A DNA stretch of 51,913 bases. It comes from Methylobacterium sp. WL119 (GTDB lineage: Bacteria; Pseudomonadota; Alphaproteobacteria; Rhizobiales; Beijerinckiaceae). The stretch's first letter is position 1. Each line of letters opens with the position of its first letter. The translations under genes were made by a program, and so were the position numbers. The DNA lies in contig NZ_VRUU01000027.1 of NCBI RefSeq assembly GCF_008039875.1, positions 1 to 51,913 of the forward strand, written 5' to 3'. The notes beneath the pieces were generated by a model. It was not told the origin of the DNA. It made no database searches and saw only the letters and a program-made list of their open reading frames with translations. Positions 25,296 through 35,376 of the stretch are shown one piece after another.

Positions 25296-26234
25296 TCAGT
25301 ACCCGCGGGCTCTGTCCACACCCGCCGGCACCCGTCCGGTGCTGCGGAAGGCCGCCACGGCCCCGGCGACGATCGCGGCCGCCGAGGCTTCGTCGGTCGG
25401 CGCCGCGACGTGGGGCAGGACCGTGACGTTCGGGTGGTCCCAGGCCGGGTGGTCGCGGGGCAGCGGCTCCTGCGCGAACACGTCGAGCACCGCGTGCCCG
25501 ACCCGTCCGTCATCGAGCGCCTGCCACAGGTCGGCCTCGACGAGGTGGGCGCCGCGGCCGAAGTTGATCACGCCGGCACCCGGCGCCAGCCGGGCGAAGC
25601 AGGCGCGATCGAGGATGCCGCGTGTCTCGGCGGTGAGCGGCAGCAGGTTGACGAGGTAGGCCGCGCCGTCCAGCGCCCTGCCGAGGCCGTCGCGGCCGGA
25701 ATGCGCAATCAACCCCGGAATCGCGGTGCCCGATCGGCTCCAGCCGCGGACGGGAAAGCCGAGCCCGAGCAGCAGCTCGGCCGAGGCCCGCCCCATCTCG
25801 CCCATCCCGAGGATCGCGACCGGGCACGCGCCGGCCGCGCGGGCCGGGTGCTGGCGCCATTCGCGGCGGCGTTGCTGCGCGGCGTAGAGCGGGAGATCGC
25901 GGTGCAGCGCGAGCACGCAGGGCGCGACGGTCTCGGCCATCGTTCGCGCCAGCGTCGGATCGACGAGACGGACGACGGGGACGGGCGGCAGCGTCGCGTC
26001 CTGCAGCAGGCGCTCGACGCCGGCCCACAGGCTGTGCACCCAAGCGAGCGCCGGCAGTCCGGCCAGCGCTCCCGGAACCGGGTTGGCGACGATCGCGATC
26101 GCGACCGTCGAGCGATCGAACTCGTCGGCAGCCGTCACGATGCGCTCGCCCGGCATCGCGTGGGCGAGCGCGTCGCGCCAGATCGCTTCCTCGGCGGGCG
26201 ATTGGCTGGTGGCGAGCAGGATGGGCTCAGGCAT
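25296..26234 (-). CDS. ghrA: D-2-hydroxyacid dehydrogenase, GhrA (glyoxylate/hydroxypyruvate reductase) type
   Basis: The 312-residue NAD(P)-dependent reductase has a central Rossmann motif, ILGMGEMGRASAELL, followed by VRGWSRSG, NLLPLT, INFGRG with the substrate-binding Arg, the EPLP segment, and the catalytic His in VLPHVAAPT. The shape fits GhrA, which reduces glyoxylate or hydroxypyruvate, relevant in serine-cycle or photorespiratory metabolism. Start ATG 26234; the upstream extension to 26306 is not conserved. Glyoxalase I is divergently encoded 178 bases away. Confidence 0.87.
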   Translation of the reverse strand: MPEPILLATSQSPAEEAIWRDALAHAMPGERIVTAADEFDRSTVAIAIVANPVPGALAGLPALAWVHSLWAGVERLLQDATLPPVPVVRLVDPTLARTMAETVAPCVLALHRDLPLYAAQQRRREWRQHPARAAGACPVAILGMGEMGRASAELLLGLGFPVRGWSRSGTAIPGLIAHSGRDGLGRALDGAAYLVNLLPLTAETRGILDRACFARLAPGAGVINFGRGAHLVEADLWQALDDGRVGHAVLDVFAQEPLPRDHPAWDHPNVTVLPHVAAPTDEASAAAIVAGAVAAFRSTGRVPAGVDRARGY

Positions 26235-26412
26235 GAGGGCGCCTCGATCGGTCGACAGGGTTGCAGATAGCCTCGGCATCGGCTTCGAACGGGCCTCCGT
26301 GGCCATCGGCGCGGGGCTGCCTGCGGTTCGGCGCAGGGCTCCCGGCCTTTTCGGATCGGTTCTTCGCGCCAGATATCGGTTTCACTCCATCGATCCGACC
26401 TGTGAGCGAAGA

Positions 26413-26808
26413 ATGGCCAAGCCCGTCCATGCGATGATCCGCGTCCGCGACGAGGCGCGCTCGGTCGCCTATTACGAGGCGGCCTTCGGGCTCGCCATCT
26501 CCGACCGCTTCGACTTTCCCGATTTCACCCTGGTGTACATGCGCGCGCCGGACTCGCCCTTCGAGATCGAGCTGACGGTCAACAAGGACCGGACCGAGGC
26601 CTACGATCTCGGCGACGGCTACGGCCACGTCGCCGTCACCGTCGCGGATCTCGCCGCCGAGCACGCCCGCTTCACCCGCGAGGTGCTTTCGGCGACGGAC
26701 ATGAAGACGCTCAAGCACGGCGACACCGAGCTGGCGCGGTTCTTCTTCGCCACGGACCCCGACGGCTACAAGATCGAGGTGATCCAGCGCGGCGGCCGCT
26801 TCGCCTGA
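26413..26808 (+). CDS. gloA: Glyoxalase I (lactoylglutathione lyase)
   Basis: The 131-residue vicinal-oxygen-chelate protein has two beta-alpha-beta-beta-beta modules. The likely metal ligands are His6, Glu53 (IELTVN), His72 (YGHVAVTV) and Glu123 (GYKIEVIQ), the pattern of bacterial glyoxalase I, which detoxifies methylglyoxal. RSVAYYEAAFGL is the usual N-terminal helix. ATG 26413 is set by the conserved start; an open frame continues upstream. The histidine phosphatase gene follows 23 bases on. Confidence 0.85.
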   Translation: MAKPVHAMIRVRDEARSVAYYEAAFGLAISDRFDFPDFTLVYMRAPDSPFEIELTVNKDRTEAYDLGDGYGHVAVTVADLAAEHARFTREVLSATDMKTLKHGDTELARFFFATDPDGYKIEVIQRGGRFA

Positions 26809-26831
26809 CCCCGACACGAACCGACGAGACC

Positions 26832-27428
26832 ATGACACGCATGAACGGCCCGACCCGCATCGTCTGCCTCCGCCACGGCGAATCGACCTTCAACGCCGCC
26901 CACCGCGCGACCGGCCGCGATCCCGACCATCGCGACGCCCGCTTGACGCCGCGCGGCCGGGAGCAGGCGCGCGCGGCGCGGGCGGCGCTCTCCGAGATCC
27001 CGTTCGACCTCGTGGTAGTCTCGCCGCTGACCCGCGCGATCGAGACGACCGCGCTGGTCTTCGCCGACCATCCGGCCGAGCCGAAGCTCCTCGTCGAGGT
27101 GCTGCATCGGGAGTGCCAGGAGAGCAGCTGCGACGTCGGCCGGGTCGCCTCCGAGATCGCGGCGGAGTTCCCGCATCTCGACGTGGGGCACCTGCCCGAG
27201 GTGTGGTGGCACGCCGAGGAGGGGTCCGACGTCGGCGGTCATCCGGTCGAGCCGCGGCACCTGTTCGACCAGCGCGTCGCCGGGTTTCGGGAATGGCTGC
27301 GCGCGCGGCCCGAGCGGACGATCGCAGTGGTCGGCCACGGCACGTTCTTCTTCCACCTCACCGGCCTCTGGCTCGACAACTGCGAGACCGTCGAGCTCGA
27401 TCTCGACGCGGCTTCCGTCGCCGCCTGA
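26832..27428 (+). CDS. Histidine phosphatase superfamily protein
   Basis: The 198-residue protein has the phosphoglycerate-mutase-like RHG motif (LRHGESTFNAA), a probable catalytic-base region (VLHRECQE), VVSPLTRAIETT and the second His in VVGHGTFFF. The substrate cannot be told from sequence; it may be a phosphorylated metabolite. It is close behind gloA and probably cotranscribed. Confidence 0.85.
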   Translation: MTRMNGPTRIVCLRHGESTFNAAHRATGRDPDHRDARLTPRGREQARAARAALSEIPFDLVVVSPLTRAIETTALVFADHPAEPKLLVEVLHRECQESSCDVGRVASEIAAEFPHLDVGHLPEVWWHAEEGSDVGGHPVEPRHLFDQRVAGFREWLRARPERTIAVVGHGTFFFHLTGLWLDNCETVELDLDAASVAA

Positions 27429-27448
27429 CGCGTACGCGTGATCGCGGC

Positions 27449-28162
27449 TCAGGCGTGCGCAGCCGATCGGGCGGCGTCGAGGCGGTCGCGTGCGGCGAAC
27501 AGGTCGATGTCGGGCGCCTGCCGCCCGATCCGCAGCGCGCCGTCGAGGATCACGGCCGCCCGCGCCCACGTGCCCGGGGCGAACGGCGCCGCCCCCTCGG
27601 CGATCTCGGCCGCGCAGCGCGGATCCTCCGCTGCGCGGATCGCCGCGCTTGCGGTGCGGGAGACCGCGGCCGCCAATGCTCCGGAGACCCAGGCGCGCTG
27701 ACCCGATGCGGCCTGCGCTCGCGCTCCACCCGCCCAGGCGGCCGAACGCGCGGCCGCCAGCGCCTCGTCGAGATCCGCCGCGGCGGCGCAGCGGGTGGCG
27801 AGGGCGGCGAATCCGGCCCGCTCGAGCAGCGGCGGGAGAAGGCTGCGGATGCTTTCGAGGGCCAGAAAGGCCGTCCGCTTCGCCTCGACCGCCGGCGTGT
27901 CGGCGGAGCCGGACAGGCGCAGGACGAAGGCCATCAGGCGGTGGCGCTCGCCGTCCGGCATCGCGTCGTTGAGGCCGAGCGCGTAGGCCGCGAGCGGGCG
28001 CGAGAAGCAGGGCGGGCATTCGTCGCTCGACCGGATCGCGCGGTAGGGCAGCCCCGCGGCGACGAGGGCCGCCTCGTTGATGCAGGTGCCGCCGTCGGGT
28101 CCCGGAAACGGGTGCGAGCCCGAGAGCAGCCGCCAGTTCAGGATGTGGTCGAACCCTGCCAT
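27449..28162 (-). CDS. Conserved hypothetical protein
   Basis: I recognise no named family. The 237-residue product begins MAGFDHILNWRLLSGSHPFP and has a DGGTCINEAALVAAGLPYR stretch and a CPPCFSRP motif (Cys-x2-Cys) near residue 60, followed by an Ala-rich, mainly helical C-terminal part. The look is of a conserved rhizobial protein, perhaps structural. It converges on the histidine phosphatase gene. The ATG at 28162 is chosen because the conserved start and the Cys motif follow it. Confidence 0.7.
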   Translation of the reverse strand: MAGFDHILNWRLLSGSHPFPGPDGGTCINEAALVAAGLPYRAIRSSDECPPCFSRPLAAYALGLNDAMPDGERHRLMAFVLRLSGSADTPAVEAKRTAFLALESIRSLLPPLLERAGFAALATRCAAAADLDEALAAARSAAWAGGARAQAASGQRAWVSGALAAAVSRTASAAIRAAEDPRCAAEIAEGAAPFAPGTWARAAVILDGALRIGRQAPDIDLFAARDRLDAARSAAHA

Positions 28163-28235
28163 GCGGCGCCTCGCGTGCCGGGCTCCCCGCCCGGACCGGA
28201 GCGTGGCATGGCGGCGTGCCGTTGGCGAGGGGCGA

Positions 28236-29243
28236 TCAGCCGCCGATGTCGAGCGCGAGGCCCGACAGCATCGCCAGCCCGAGCACCAGCACGAAGGCGC
28301 CGGCCAGCAGCTCGAGCGCGCCGATCGCCACGACGCCCGCGCGTCCGCGACCGCCGGCGATCCGCAGGGCGGCGCCCTTGGCAAAGACCGCGAGGCTCGC
28401 CAGCGCGCCGGTGGTGAGCGCCGTGCCGAGCGACATGGCGAAGACCGCGAGGACGCCCGCAGCCAGCATGTTCTGCGCGGCGGCGAAGACCAGGATCAGC
28501 ACCGCTCCGGCGCATGGCCGCGAACCGGCGGCGACGACCACGCCGGCGCGCTCCCGCCAGGTGTCGAGCGTTTCGAGCGCCCGCGCGTCGGCGAGGCGGG
28601 CATGGCCGCATTCGGGGCCGCAGGCGGCGGGCGCGCCGAGGTCGGCGAGGCGCCCGGCCTTGCGCCACGTCACCGCCAGCCCGATCGCGGCGACGAGGGC
28701 GAAGCTGACGATCTCGATGGTGTTGCCGGCCCGCGTCATTCCGGCGGCGGTGGCGCCGAGCACGAGGCGGCCGGTCCCGACGATCGCGATCGCCACCAGC
28801 GCCTGCAGGATCGCGGCGGCGAAGCTCAAGCCGAAGCCGCGGCGCAAGGCCCGCTCGCCGGCGAACAGGTAGCCGGCGATCACGGCCTTGCCGTGCCCGG
28901 GGCCGGCGGCATGGAAGATGCCGTAGGCGAAACCGAGCGTGACCAGCGGCATCCAGTCGCCGCCGCCCTTGATCGCGGCGAGCGCGGCCTGAAGGCTGCG
29001 CGAAAAGCTCGACTGGATCGCCAGGAGCCAGCCGCCGAGCCCGGTCGCCGACGGCGCGGCCTCGCGGAAGCCGATGCCGAAGGGCGAGCGCGGCGGCGGC
29101 GCCGAGAGGCCGGGCGCCGCGAGCCAGACCAGGCCGACGAGGATCAGGGCCGCGACCGCGACCGCGACGGCGGCGGCGACCAGCATCAGCCGCAGCGGCC
29201 GGCGGCGTGCAGGCTGGATGGCGAGCGTGGCGCCTACGGACAT
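28236..29243 (-). CDS. NicO-family nickel/cobalt transporter
   Basis: The 335-residue integral membrane protein has a long N-terminal helix, an exported loop and five to six further helices. The family's His-rich helix, FHAAGPGHGKAVIAGYLFAG, is present and a Cys/His loop (CGPECGHARL) connects two central helices. RcnA-type members export Ni2+ or Co2+. It overlaps the upstream DUF1007 gene by 10 bases, so the pair forms an operon. Cobalt handling could bear on the cobalamin cluster 20 kb away, but that is only inference. Confidence 0.85.
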   Translation of the reverse strand: MSVGATLAIQPARRRPLRLMLVAAAVAVAVAALILVGLVWLAAPGLSAPPPRSPFGIGFREAAPSATGLGGWLLAIQSSFSRSLQAALAAIKGGGDWMPLVTLGFAYGIFHAAGPGHGKAVIAGYLFAGERALRRGFGLSFAAAILQALVAIAIVGTGRLVLGATAAGMTRAGNTIEIVSFALVAAIGLAVTWRKAGRLADLGAPAACGPECGHARLADARALETLDTWRERAGVVVAAGSRPCAGAVLILVFAAAQNMLAAGVLAVFAMSLGTALTTGALASLAVFAKGAALRIAGGRGRAGVVAIGALELLAGAFVLVLGLAMLSGLALDIGG

Positions 29244-29902
29244 GCGACGAGGATCCGGTTCGCGAACTGCACCCCGTAGCCGGAAGCGGCCGTCAGCGCC
29301 TCGAAGAACGCCTCGCTCATCCCGGGGGCGCCGGCCTCCGCCGTCTTGGGCTCGGGGGTCTTCGGCCGCGTCACCGTCGCCGCGCAGCCGCTCGGTGCAC
29401 CGACGAGCGTCGCGGCATCCGGCGCCTCGGACAGGCCGAAGGACACGAAGTAGGTCGGGTCATAGACCTCGAGCGCGAGCACGCCGCGCCCCTGCGCGGG
29501 CGGCGTCTTCAGCGGCAGGCGGAAGCTCAGGGTGAGCGTGTCGCCCTCCATCGCCATCCGCGGCTCGACCGGGTCGGCGAAGGCCTGCTCCTTGCCGCCG
29601 ACCTTCAGCTTGGTGAAGTAGCCGAACTCGGCGAGATTCCCGGTGTTCTCGGCGGCGAGGGTCTGAAGCTCGTCCGGCGTCAGCTTGCCGTCCTTGTTCG
29701 CGTCGAGCCCCTGGGTGACGAAGGCCGTGTAGGCCGCGTCGAAGGTCCAGACGTGGCGCACCGCGACCACCTTGCCGCCCGCGTACCCGATCTCGGCCTT
29801 CGCGGTCACCCAGACGTGCGGGTGGGCCGCTGCGGGCGCGACGGCGGAGGCCAGCCATGCGGCGGCCAGTGCGGGACGAAGGATCGCGGCTGTCGGCTTC
29901 AT
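29234..29902 (-). CDS. DUF1007 exported protein
   Basis: The 222-residue protein has a cleavable signal peptide (cleavage near AAA-HPHVW) and the PHVWVTAKAEI start typical of DUF1007 proteins. An EF-hand-like loop, DANKDGKLTPDEL (about residues 67-79), could bind Ca2+ or another metal. DUF1007 genes usually accompany NicO-type transporters, as here with a 10-base overlap. The exported His at the mature N-terminus suggests metal binding for the transporter. Confidence 0.85.
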   Translation of the reverse strand: MKPTAAILRPALAAAWLASAVAPAAAHPHVWVTAKAEIGYAGGKVVAVRHVWTFDAAYTAFVTQGLDANKDGKLTPDELQTLAAENTGNLAEFGYFTKLKVGGKEQAFADPVEPRMAMEGDTLTLSFRLPLKTPPAQGRGVLALEVYDPTYFVSFGLSEAPDAATLVGAPSGCAATVTRPKTPEPKTAEAGAPGMSEAFFEALTAASGYGVQFANRILVACP

Positions 29903-30194
29903 GCGTTTGGGACGCTCGCGGCGCTGTGGTGAAGGATCCGTTAAGCGCGGGCCACCTTGTCCGCAGGCGCTGGGGCGAAAGCGAGGCGGAGCGCGACGCG
30001 GCCGATGCGCGGAGCGGTCGAGCGGGTGACCCGAGGCATCGTCGTCATGGCCATGGCGGGCCGATCGTATTACCCGAGCGGACCGAAGGTCGGCCGCCGC
30101 CCCGGCAAGATCCCGCGCCGTTCGCCCGCACCGTCATCCAACCGTCATGATGGCGTCGCAGGCAGGCGCCGACCCGTCAGGCCAGAGGCTTTCC

Positions 30195-32552
30195 ATGGAC
30201 TTTCACCGCCGCTTCACCGTGCTGATGTGCGCGCCGGCCTTCGATCCGGACGACCTCGAAGGCGTCCGCGTCGCGCAGATCGTCACCGCGGTCGAGGGGC
30301 GCGGCTTCGAGGTGATCCGGGCGCGGCGCGTCGAGGACGCGGCGATCGCCGTGCAGACCGACGCGGCGATCGGCTGCATGGTGGTCGACTGGGGCAAGCG
30401 CGGCCTCGACGGCAAGGCGGCCTCGCTGATCGACATGATGCGGCGGCGCGGCCTCGAGATGCCGATCGTCATCCTCGTGCGCCGCAAGCGGCTTGAGGAC
30501 ATCCCGGTCGAGCTGCTCGACTTCATCGACGGCTACATCTTCCTGGCGGAGGAGACGCCGGAATTCATCGCCCGCGGCCTCGTCTCCCGCGTGACCCAGT
30601 ATGCCGAGACCCTGAAGACGCCGTTCTTCGGCGCGCTCGTCGACTACGCCGAGAAGGGCAACCAGCTCTGGACCTGCCCGGGCCACAACGGCGGCATCTT
30701 CTACAACCGCTCGCCGATCGGGCGGATCTTCGTCGAGCATCTCGGCGAGGCGATCTTCCGCGACGACCTCGACAACTCGGTCCTCGACCTCGGCGACCTC
30801 CTGACCCACGAGGGGCCGGCGCTGAAGGCGCAGAAGGAGGCGGCGCAGATCTTCGGGGCGGAGAAGACCTACTTCGTCCTCAACGGCACCTCGGCCTCGA
30901 ACAAGGTGGTGCTCGGGTCTCTGGTCGCGGAGGGCGACCTCGTCCTGTTCGATCGCAACAACCACAAGGCCGCCCATCACGGCGCCCTGATGCTCGCCGG
31001 CGGCATCCCGATCTTCCTCGAGACCGACCGCAACGCCTACGGGCTGATCGGGCCGATCTACCACGAGGCCCTGGACGAGACCGCCATCCGCGAGAAGATC
31101 CGCCGCAACCCGCTGGTCGAGGACAAGGAGGCGTGGCGCCGCGAGCGTCCGTTCCGCGTCGCGGTGATCGAGCAGTGCACCTACGACGGCACGATCCTCG
31201 ACGCGCAGGGCGTCGTCGAGCGGATCGGGCACCTGTGCGACTACATCCTGTTCGACGAGGCCTGGGCCGGCTTCATGAAGTTCCACCCGCTCTTCGTCGG
31301 CCGCTTCGCCATGGGCCTGAAGGGGCTCGACGAGACCTCGCCGGGCATCATCGCCACGCAATCGACCCACAAGCAGCTCGCGAGCTTCAGCCAGGCCTCG
31401 CAGATCCACACCAAGGACGGGCACATCCGCGGCCAGACCCGGCGCGTCGAGCACCGCCGCCTCAACGAAAGCTTCCTCGTCCACGCATCGACCTCGCCGT
31501 TCTACCCGATCTTCGCCTCGCTCGACGTCGGGGCGCAGATGATGAAGGGCCGCTCGGGCATGATCCTGTGGGACGACACGATCCGTCTCGGGATCGAGTG
31601 GCGCAAGAAGGTCCGCGCCATCCGCCGCGAGTTCGAGGAGAAGGAGGGCGATCCGAACCGGCGCTGGTTCTTCGACGCCTTCGTGCCCGACGTGACCCCC
31701 GGCCCGGACGGCGTCAACGTGCCGTGGGAGAGCCTGACGACGGACGTGCTCGCCTCGGACCCGAAGCACTGGGAGCTGCGCCCCGGCGCGCGCTGGCACG
31801 GCTTCACCCATGTCGGGCCCGAAACCTCGCCCGGCTACGCGATGACCGACCCGAACAAGCTGACGGTGCTGACGCCGGGCTTCGACCGGGCGACCGGGGA
31901 ATACGCCGCCCACGGCGTTCCGGCCCCGATCGTCGCGCAGTACCTGCGCGAGAACCGCATCGTCGCCGAGAAGAACGACCTGAACTCGCTGCTCTTCCTG
32001 CTGACCCCCGGCGTCGAATCCTCGAAGGCCGGCACGCTGATCTCGGGCCTGGTCGCCTTCAAGCGCCTGCACGACGACAACGTGCTCCTGGAGGACGCGA
32101 TGCCGGAGTTCGTGCGGCGGCGCCCGAACCGCTACCGCGGCGTGCGGCTTCGCGACCTTTGCGCCGACTTCCACGCCTTCCACCGCGAGCACGGCACCTC
32201 GATGCTCCAGCGCAAGCAGTTCCAGCCCGAGCACCTGCCCGAGATGGTGATGGCGCCCAAGGCCGCGGCGCAGATGCTGACCCGCAACAACGTCGATTTC
32301 GTCCCGATCGCCGAAGCCGAGGGGCGTGTGGCGACGACCTTGCTTCTGGTCTACCCGCCCGGGATCGGCACGGTGCTGCCCGGCGAGCGGATCGATGAGC
32401 GGGCCAAGCCGATGCTGGACTATTTCAAGATGTTCGAGCGCTCCGCGAACCTGTTTCCAGGCTTCGAGGCCGAGATCCAGGGCGTGTACCGTCAGGTCGA
32501 GCCGGACGGGCAGATCCGCTTCCACACCTACGTCATGCGCGAGGCGCGCTGA
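30195..32552 (+). CDS. Orn/Lys/Arg decarboxylase, class I (PLP)
   Basis: Large PLP enzyme of 785 residues: a response-regulator-like N-terminal wing (about 1-130), the PLP fold (HNGGIFYNRSPIG; NGTSASNKVVLGSL; FDRNNHKAAHHGAL; DEAWAGFMKFHP) with Lys393 in QSTHKQLASFSQASQIH, and a C-terminal domain. It resembles inducible arginine, lysine or ornithine decarboxylases making agmatine, cadaverine or putrescine; substrate not assigned. ATG 30195 follows AGAGG at 7 bases. The stop overlaps the acetyltransferase start (TGATG). Confidence 0.9.
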   Translation: MDFHRRFTVLMCAPAFDPDDLEGVRVAQIVTAVEGRGFEVIRARRVEDAAIAVQTDAAIGCMVVDWGKRGLDGKAASLIDMMRRRGLEMPIVILVRRKRLEDIPVELLDFIDGYIFLAEETPEFIARGLVSRVTQYAETLKTPFFGALVDYAEKGNQLWTCPGHNGGIFYNRSPIGRIFVEHLGEAIFRDDLDNSVLDLGDLLTHEGPALKAQKEAAQIFGAEKTYFVLNGTSASNKVVLGSLVAEGDLVLFDRNNHKAAHHGALMLAGGIPIFLETDRNAYGLIGPIYHEALDETAIREKIRRNPLVEDKEAWRRERPFRVAVIEQCTYDGTILDAQGVVERIGHLCDYILFDEAWAGFMKFHPLFVGRFAMGLKGLDETSPGIIATQSTHKQLASFSQASQIHTKDGHIRGQTRRVEHRRLNESFLVHASTSPFYPIFASLDVGAQMMKGRSGMILWDDTIRLGIEWRKKVRAIRREFEEKEGDPNRRWFFDAFVPDVTPGPDGVNVPWESLTTDVLASDPKHWELRPGARWHGFTHVGPETSPGYAMTDPNKLTVLTPGFDRATGEYAAHGVPAPIVAQYLRENRIVAEKNDLNSLLFLLTPGVESSKAGTLISGLVAFKRLHDDNVLLEDAMPEFVRRRPNRYRGVRLRDLCADFHAFHREHGTSMLQRKQFQPEHLPEMVMAPKAAAQMLTRNNVDFVPIAEAEGRVATTLLLVYPPGIGTVLPGERIDERAKPMLDYFKMFERSANLFPGFEAEIQGVYRQVEPDGQIRFHTYVMREAR

Positions 32553-33193
32553 TGGAGGACGCGGGCCCGGCGGGCGACTTCGCGATCCCAGAGCCGGCCG
32601 CGTCCTGCGCCGACATCGTCATCCGCCCGTCGTCGGACGCGGACCTCGCAGCGATGGTGGCGATCTACGAGCACCACATCCGCCGCGGCGTCGGCGACGT
32701 CGGCGACTTCGAGGAGGATCGCCTCCTCCCCGACGACCTGCGCCGGCGCCGCAAGACCATGCGCAAGAAGCGCCTGCCCCACCTCGTCGCCGACCGGAAC
32801 GGCCAGGTCGCGGGCTACGCCTACGCGGTGCCGTTCCGGAAGCGGCCGGCCTACCGCTACACGCTCAAGCACTCGATCTACGTGCATCCCGAGCACCTGC
32901 ATGCCGGGATCGGCCGACGCCTGCTGCCGGCGCTGATCGAGGCCTGCGCCGCGGGCGGCTACCGTCAGATGATCGGCTACATCGATTCCGAGAACGCGGC
33001 TTCGCTGCGCCTGCACGAGGCCTGCGGCTTCGTCCGCGTCGGCCACCTGCCCGCGGTCGGCTACAAGTACGGCCGCTGGAGCGACAGCGTGATGGTGCAA
33101 TGCGCCCTCGGCTCCGGCTCCGACGACCAGCCCTCGACGTGGCGGAAGCCGGTGGAGGCGCTGGTGGCGGGGCACGACTGGACCGGCAAGTAG
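32552..33193 (+). CDS. GNAT N-acetyltransferase (phosphinothricin acetyltransferase-like)
   Basis: The 213-residue protein has the GNAT fold: IVIRPSSDADLAAMVAIYEHH, VAGYAYAVPFRKRPAYRYTL, SIYVHPEHLHAGIGRRLL (acetyl-CoA loop) and DSENAASLRLHEACGF. That pattern is typical of the pat/bar branch, which acetylates small amino acids or analogues. A shared base with the decarboxylase stop (TGATG) implies coupled translation, so a polyamine or amino acid substrate linked to the decarboxylase is plausible but unproven. Confidence 0.85.
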   Translation: MEDAGPAGDFAIPEPAASCADIVIRPSSDADLAAMVAIYEHHIRRGVGDVGDFEEDRLLPDDLRRRRKTMRKKRLPHLVADRNGQVAGYAYAVPFRKRPAYRYTLKHSIYVHPEHLHAGIGRRLLPALIEACAAGGYRQMIGYIDSENAASLRLHEACGFVRVGHLPAVGYKYGRWSDSVMVQCALGSGSDDQPSTWRKPVEALVAGHDWTGK

Positions 33194-33327
33194 CCGGGGC
33201 CCGACGCCCGCCGGTGCGCTGCGGCGAACTCCCGCCGGCGCGGCACGTTGTCGGACACCCGCGCTCGCGGCCCGGCGGACCGTCCATCGCCGTGAGCCGC
33301 GCGACCGCCTGCGACAAAGGACCCGGC

Positions 33328-34446
33328 ATGCCCCGCTCCGACAGCCCCGTGCTGCAGCCCTACACCCTCGGCGACCTCACCCTCAGCAACCGCATCGTGA
33401 TGGCGCCGCTGACCCGGAGCCGTTCCTCGACCGACGGCGTGCCGCCGGACTTCGCCGCCGATTATTACGGCCAGCGCGCCACCGCGGGGCTGATCATCTC
33501 GGAGGCGACCAACATCTCGCCGCAGGCCGTCGGCTACGCCTACACGCCGGGGATCTGGTCGGAGGCGCAGGTCGAGGCCTGGCGCCGGATCGTCAGCACG
33601 GTGCACGCCAACGGCGGCCGCATCTTCCTGCAGCTCTGGCACACGGGCCGGATCTCGCATCCCGACCTGCAGCCGGAACATCGGCCGCCGGTCTCGGCCT
33701 CGGCGATCCGGCCGGATGGCACCGCCTTCACCGAGGAGGGCATGAAGGCGCACGTGACGCCGCGCGCCCTGGAGGCCGACGAGATCCCGGGAATCGTCGA
33801 GGATTACCGGCGCGCCGCCGAGAACGCGAAGCGCGCCGGGTTCGACGGCGTCGAGATCCACTCGGCCAACAACTATCTGCTCGAGCAGTTCGTCCGCGAT
33901 TCGACGAACACGCGCACCGACGCGTATGGTGGATCGATCGAGAACCGGCTGCGGTTTCCGCTCGCGGTGGTGAAGGCGGTCACGGACGTCTGGGGCGGCG
34001 GTCACCGTGTCGGCATCCGCCTCTCGCCGGCGACGACCGAGCCCGGCAAGACGCCCCTCGACAGCGATCCGCACGCGACCTTCGGCGCCTACGTCGATGC
34101 GCTGTCGAAGTTCGGCCTTCTCTACATCCACACCATCGAGGGCGTGACCCAGCAGACCCGCGACGTGCCCAACAGCGTCGACTTCCTCGACCTGCGGAAG
34201 CGCTTTTCGGGGGCCTATGTCGGCAACAACCAGTACACGCTGGAGCTTGCCGAGAAGGAGCTCGCGGATGGGCACGCCGACCTGTTCAGCTTCGGCCGGC
34301 CCTACATCGCCAATCCCGACCTCGTGGGACGGCTGGCGTCCGGTGCCCCTCTCGCCGAGGCGCCGAAGCCGTACTGGTATGGCGGCGGTGCCAACGGCTA
34401 CTCGGATTGGCCCGGCATGAATGGGCCGGTAGCGATCAAGCGCTGA
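33328..34446 (+). CDS. Old Yellow Enzyme family ene-reductase (NemA-like)
   Basis: The 372-residue FMN-dependent TIM-barrel reductase has LGDLTLSNRIVMAPLTRSRS, LQLWHTGRISHPDL, the His/Asn substrate pair in EIHSANNYLLEQF and DAYGGSIENR. Classical OYEs reduce activated alkenes, N-ethylmaleimide or nitrate esters with NAD(P)H. ATG 33328 follows AAAGGA at 7 bases. It is separate from the acetyltransferase by 134 bases and converges on the glt operon. Confidence 0.9.
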   Translation: MPRSDSPVLQPYTLGDLTLSNRIVMAPLTRSRSSTDGVPPDFAADYYGQRATAGLIISEATNISPQAVGYAYTPGIWSEAQVEAWRRIVSTVHANGGRIFLQLWHTGRISHPDLQPEHRPPVSASAIRPDGTAFTEEGMKAHVTPRALEADEIPGIVEDYRRAAENAKRAGFDGVEIHSANNYLLEQFVRDSTNTRTDAYGGSIENRLRFPLAVVKAVTDVWGGGHRVGIRLSPATTEPGKTPLDSDPHATFGAYVDALSKFGLLYIHTIEGVTQQTRDVPNSVDFLDLRKRFSGAYVGNNQYTLELAEKELADGHADLFSFGRPYIANPDLVGRLASGAPLAEAPKPYWYGGGANGYSDWPGMNGPVAIKR

Positions 34447-34494
34447 CGCTCGGACCCGGCGCGCTCACGGGGCGCGTTGGGCCGCGCGCGAGGA

Positions 34495-35355
<861 letters not shown>

Positions 35356-35376
35356 AACGCGGTCCTTGTACGGCGA

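Noticed and set aside
27428..27439. Perfect 12-bp palindrome ACGCGTACGCGT between converging genes
   Set aside because: Short, with no other context; likely chance in GC-rich DNA.
30177..32525. A 782-codon minus-strand reading frame opposite the decarboxylase
   Set aside because: It is the GC-driven mirror of the real gene; composition is His/Asp/Val-rich with no domain, and the plus-strand gene is unambiguous.
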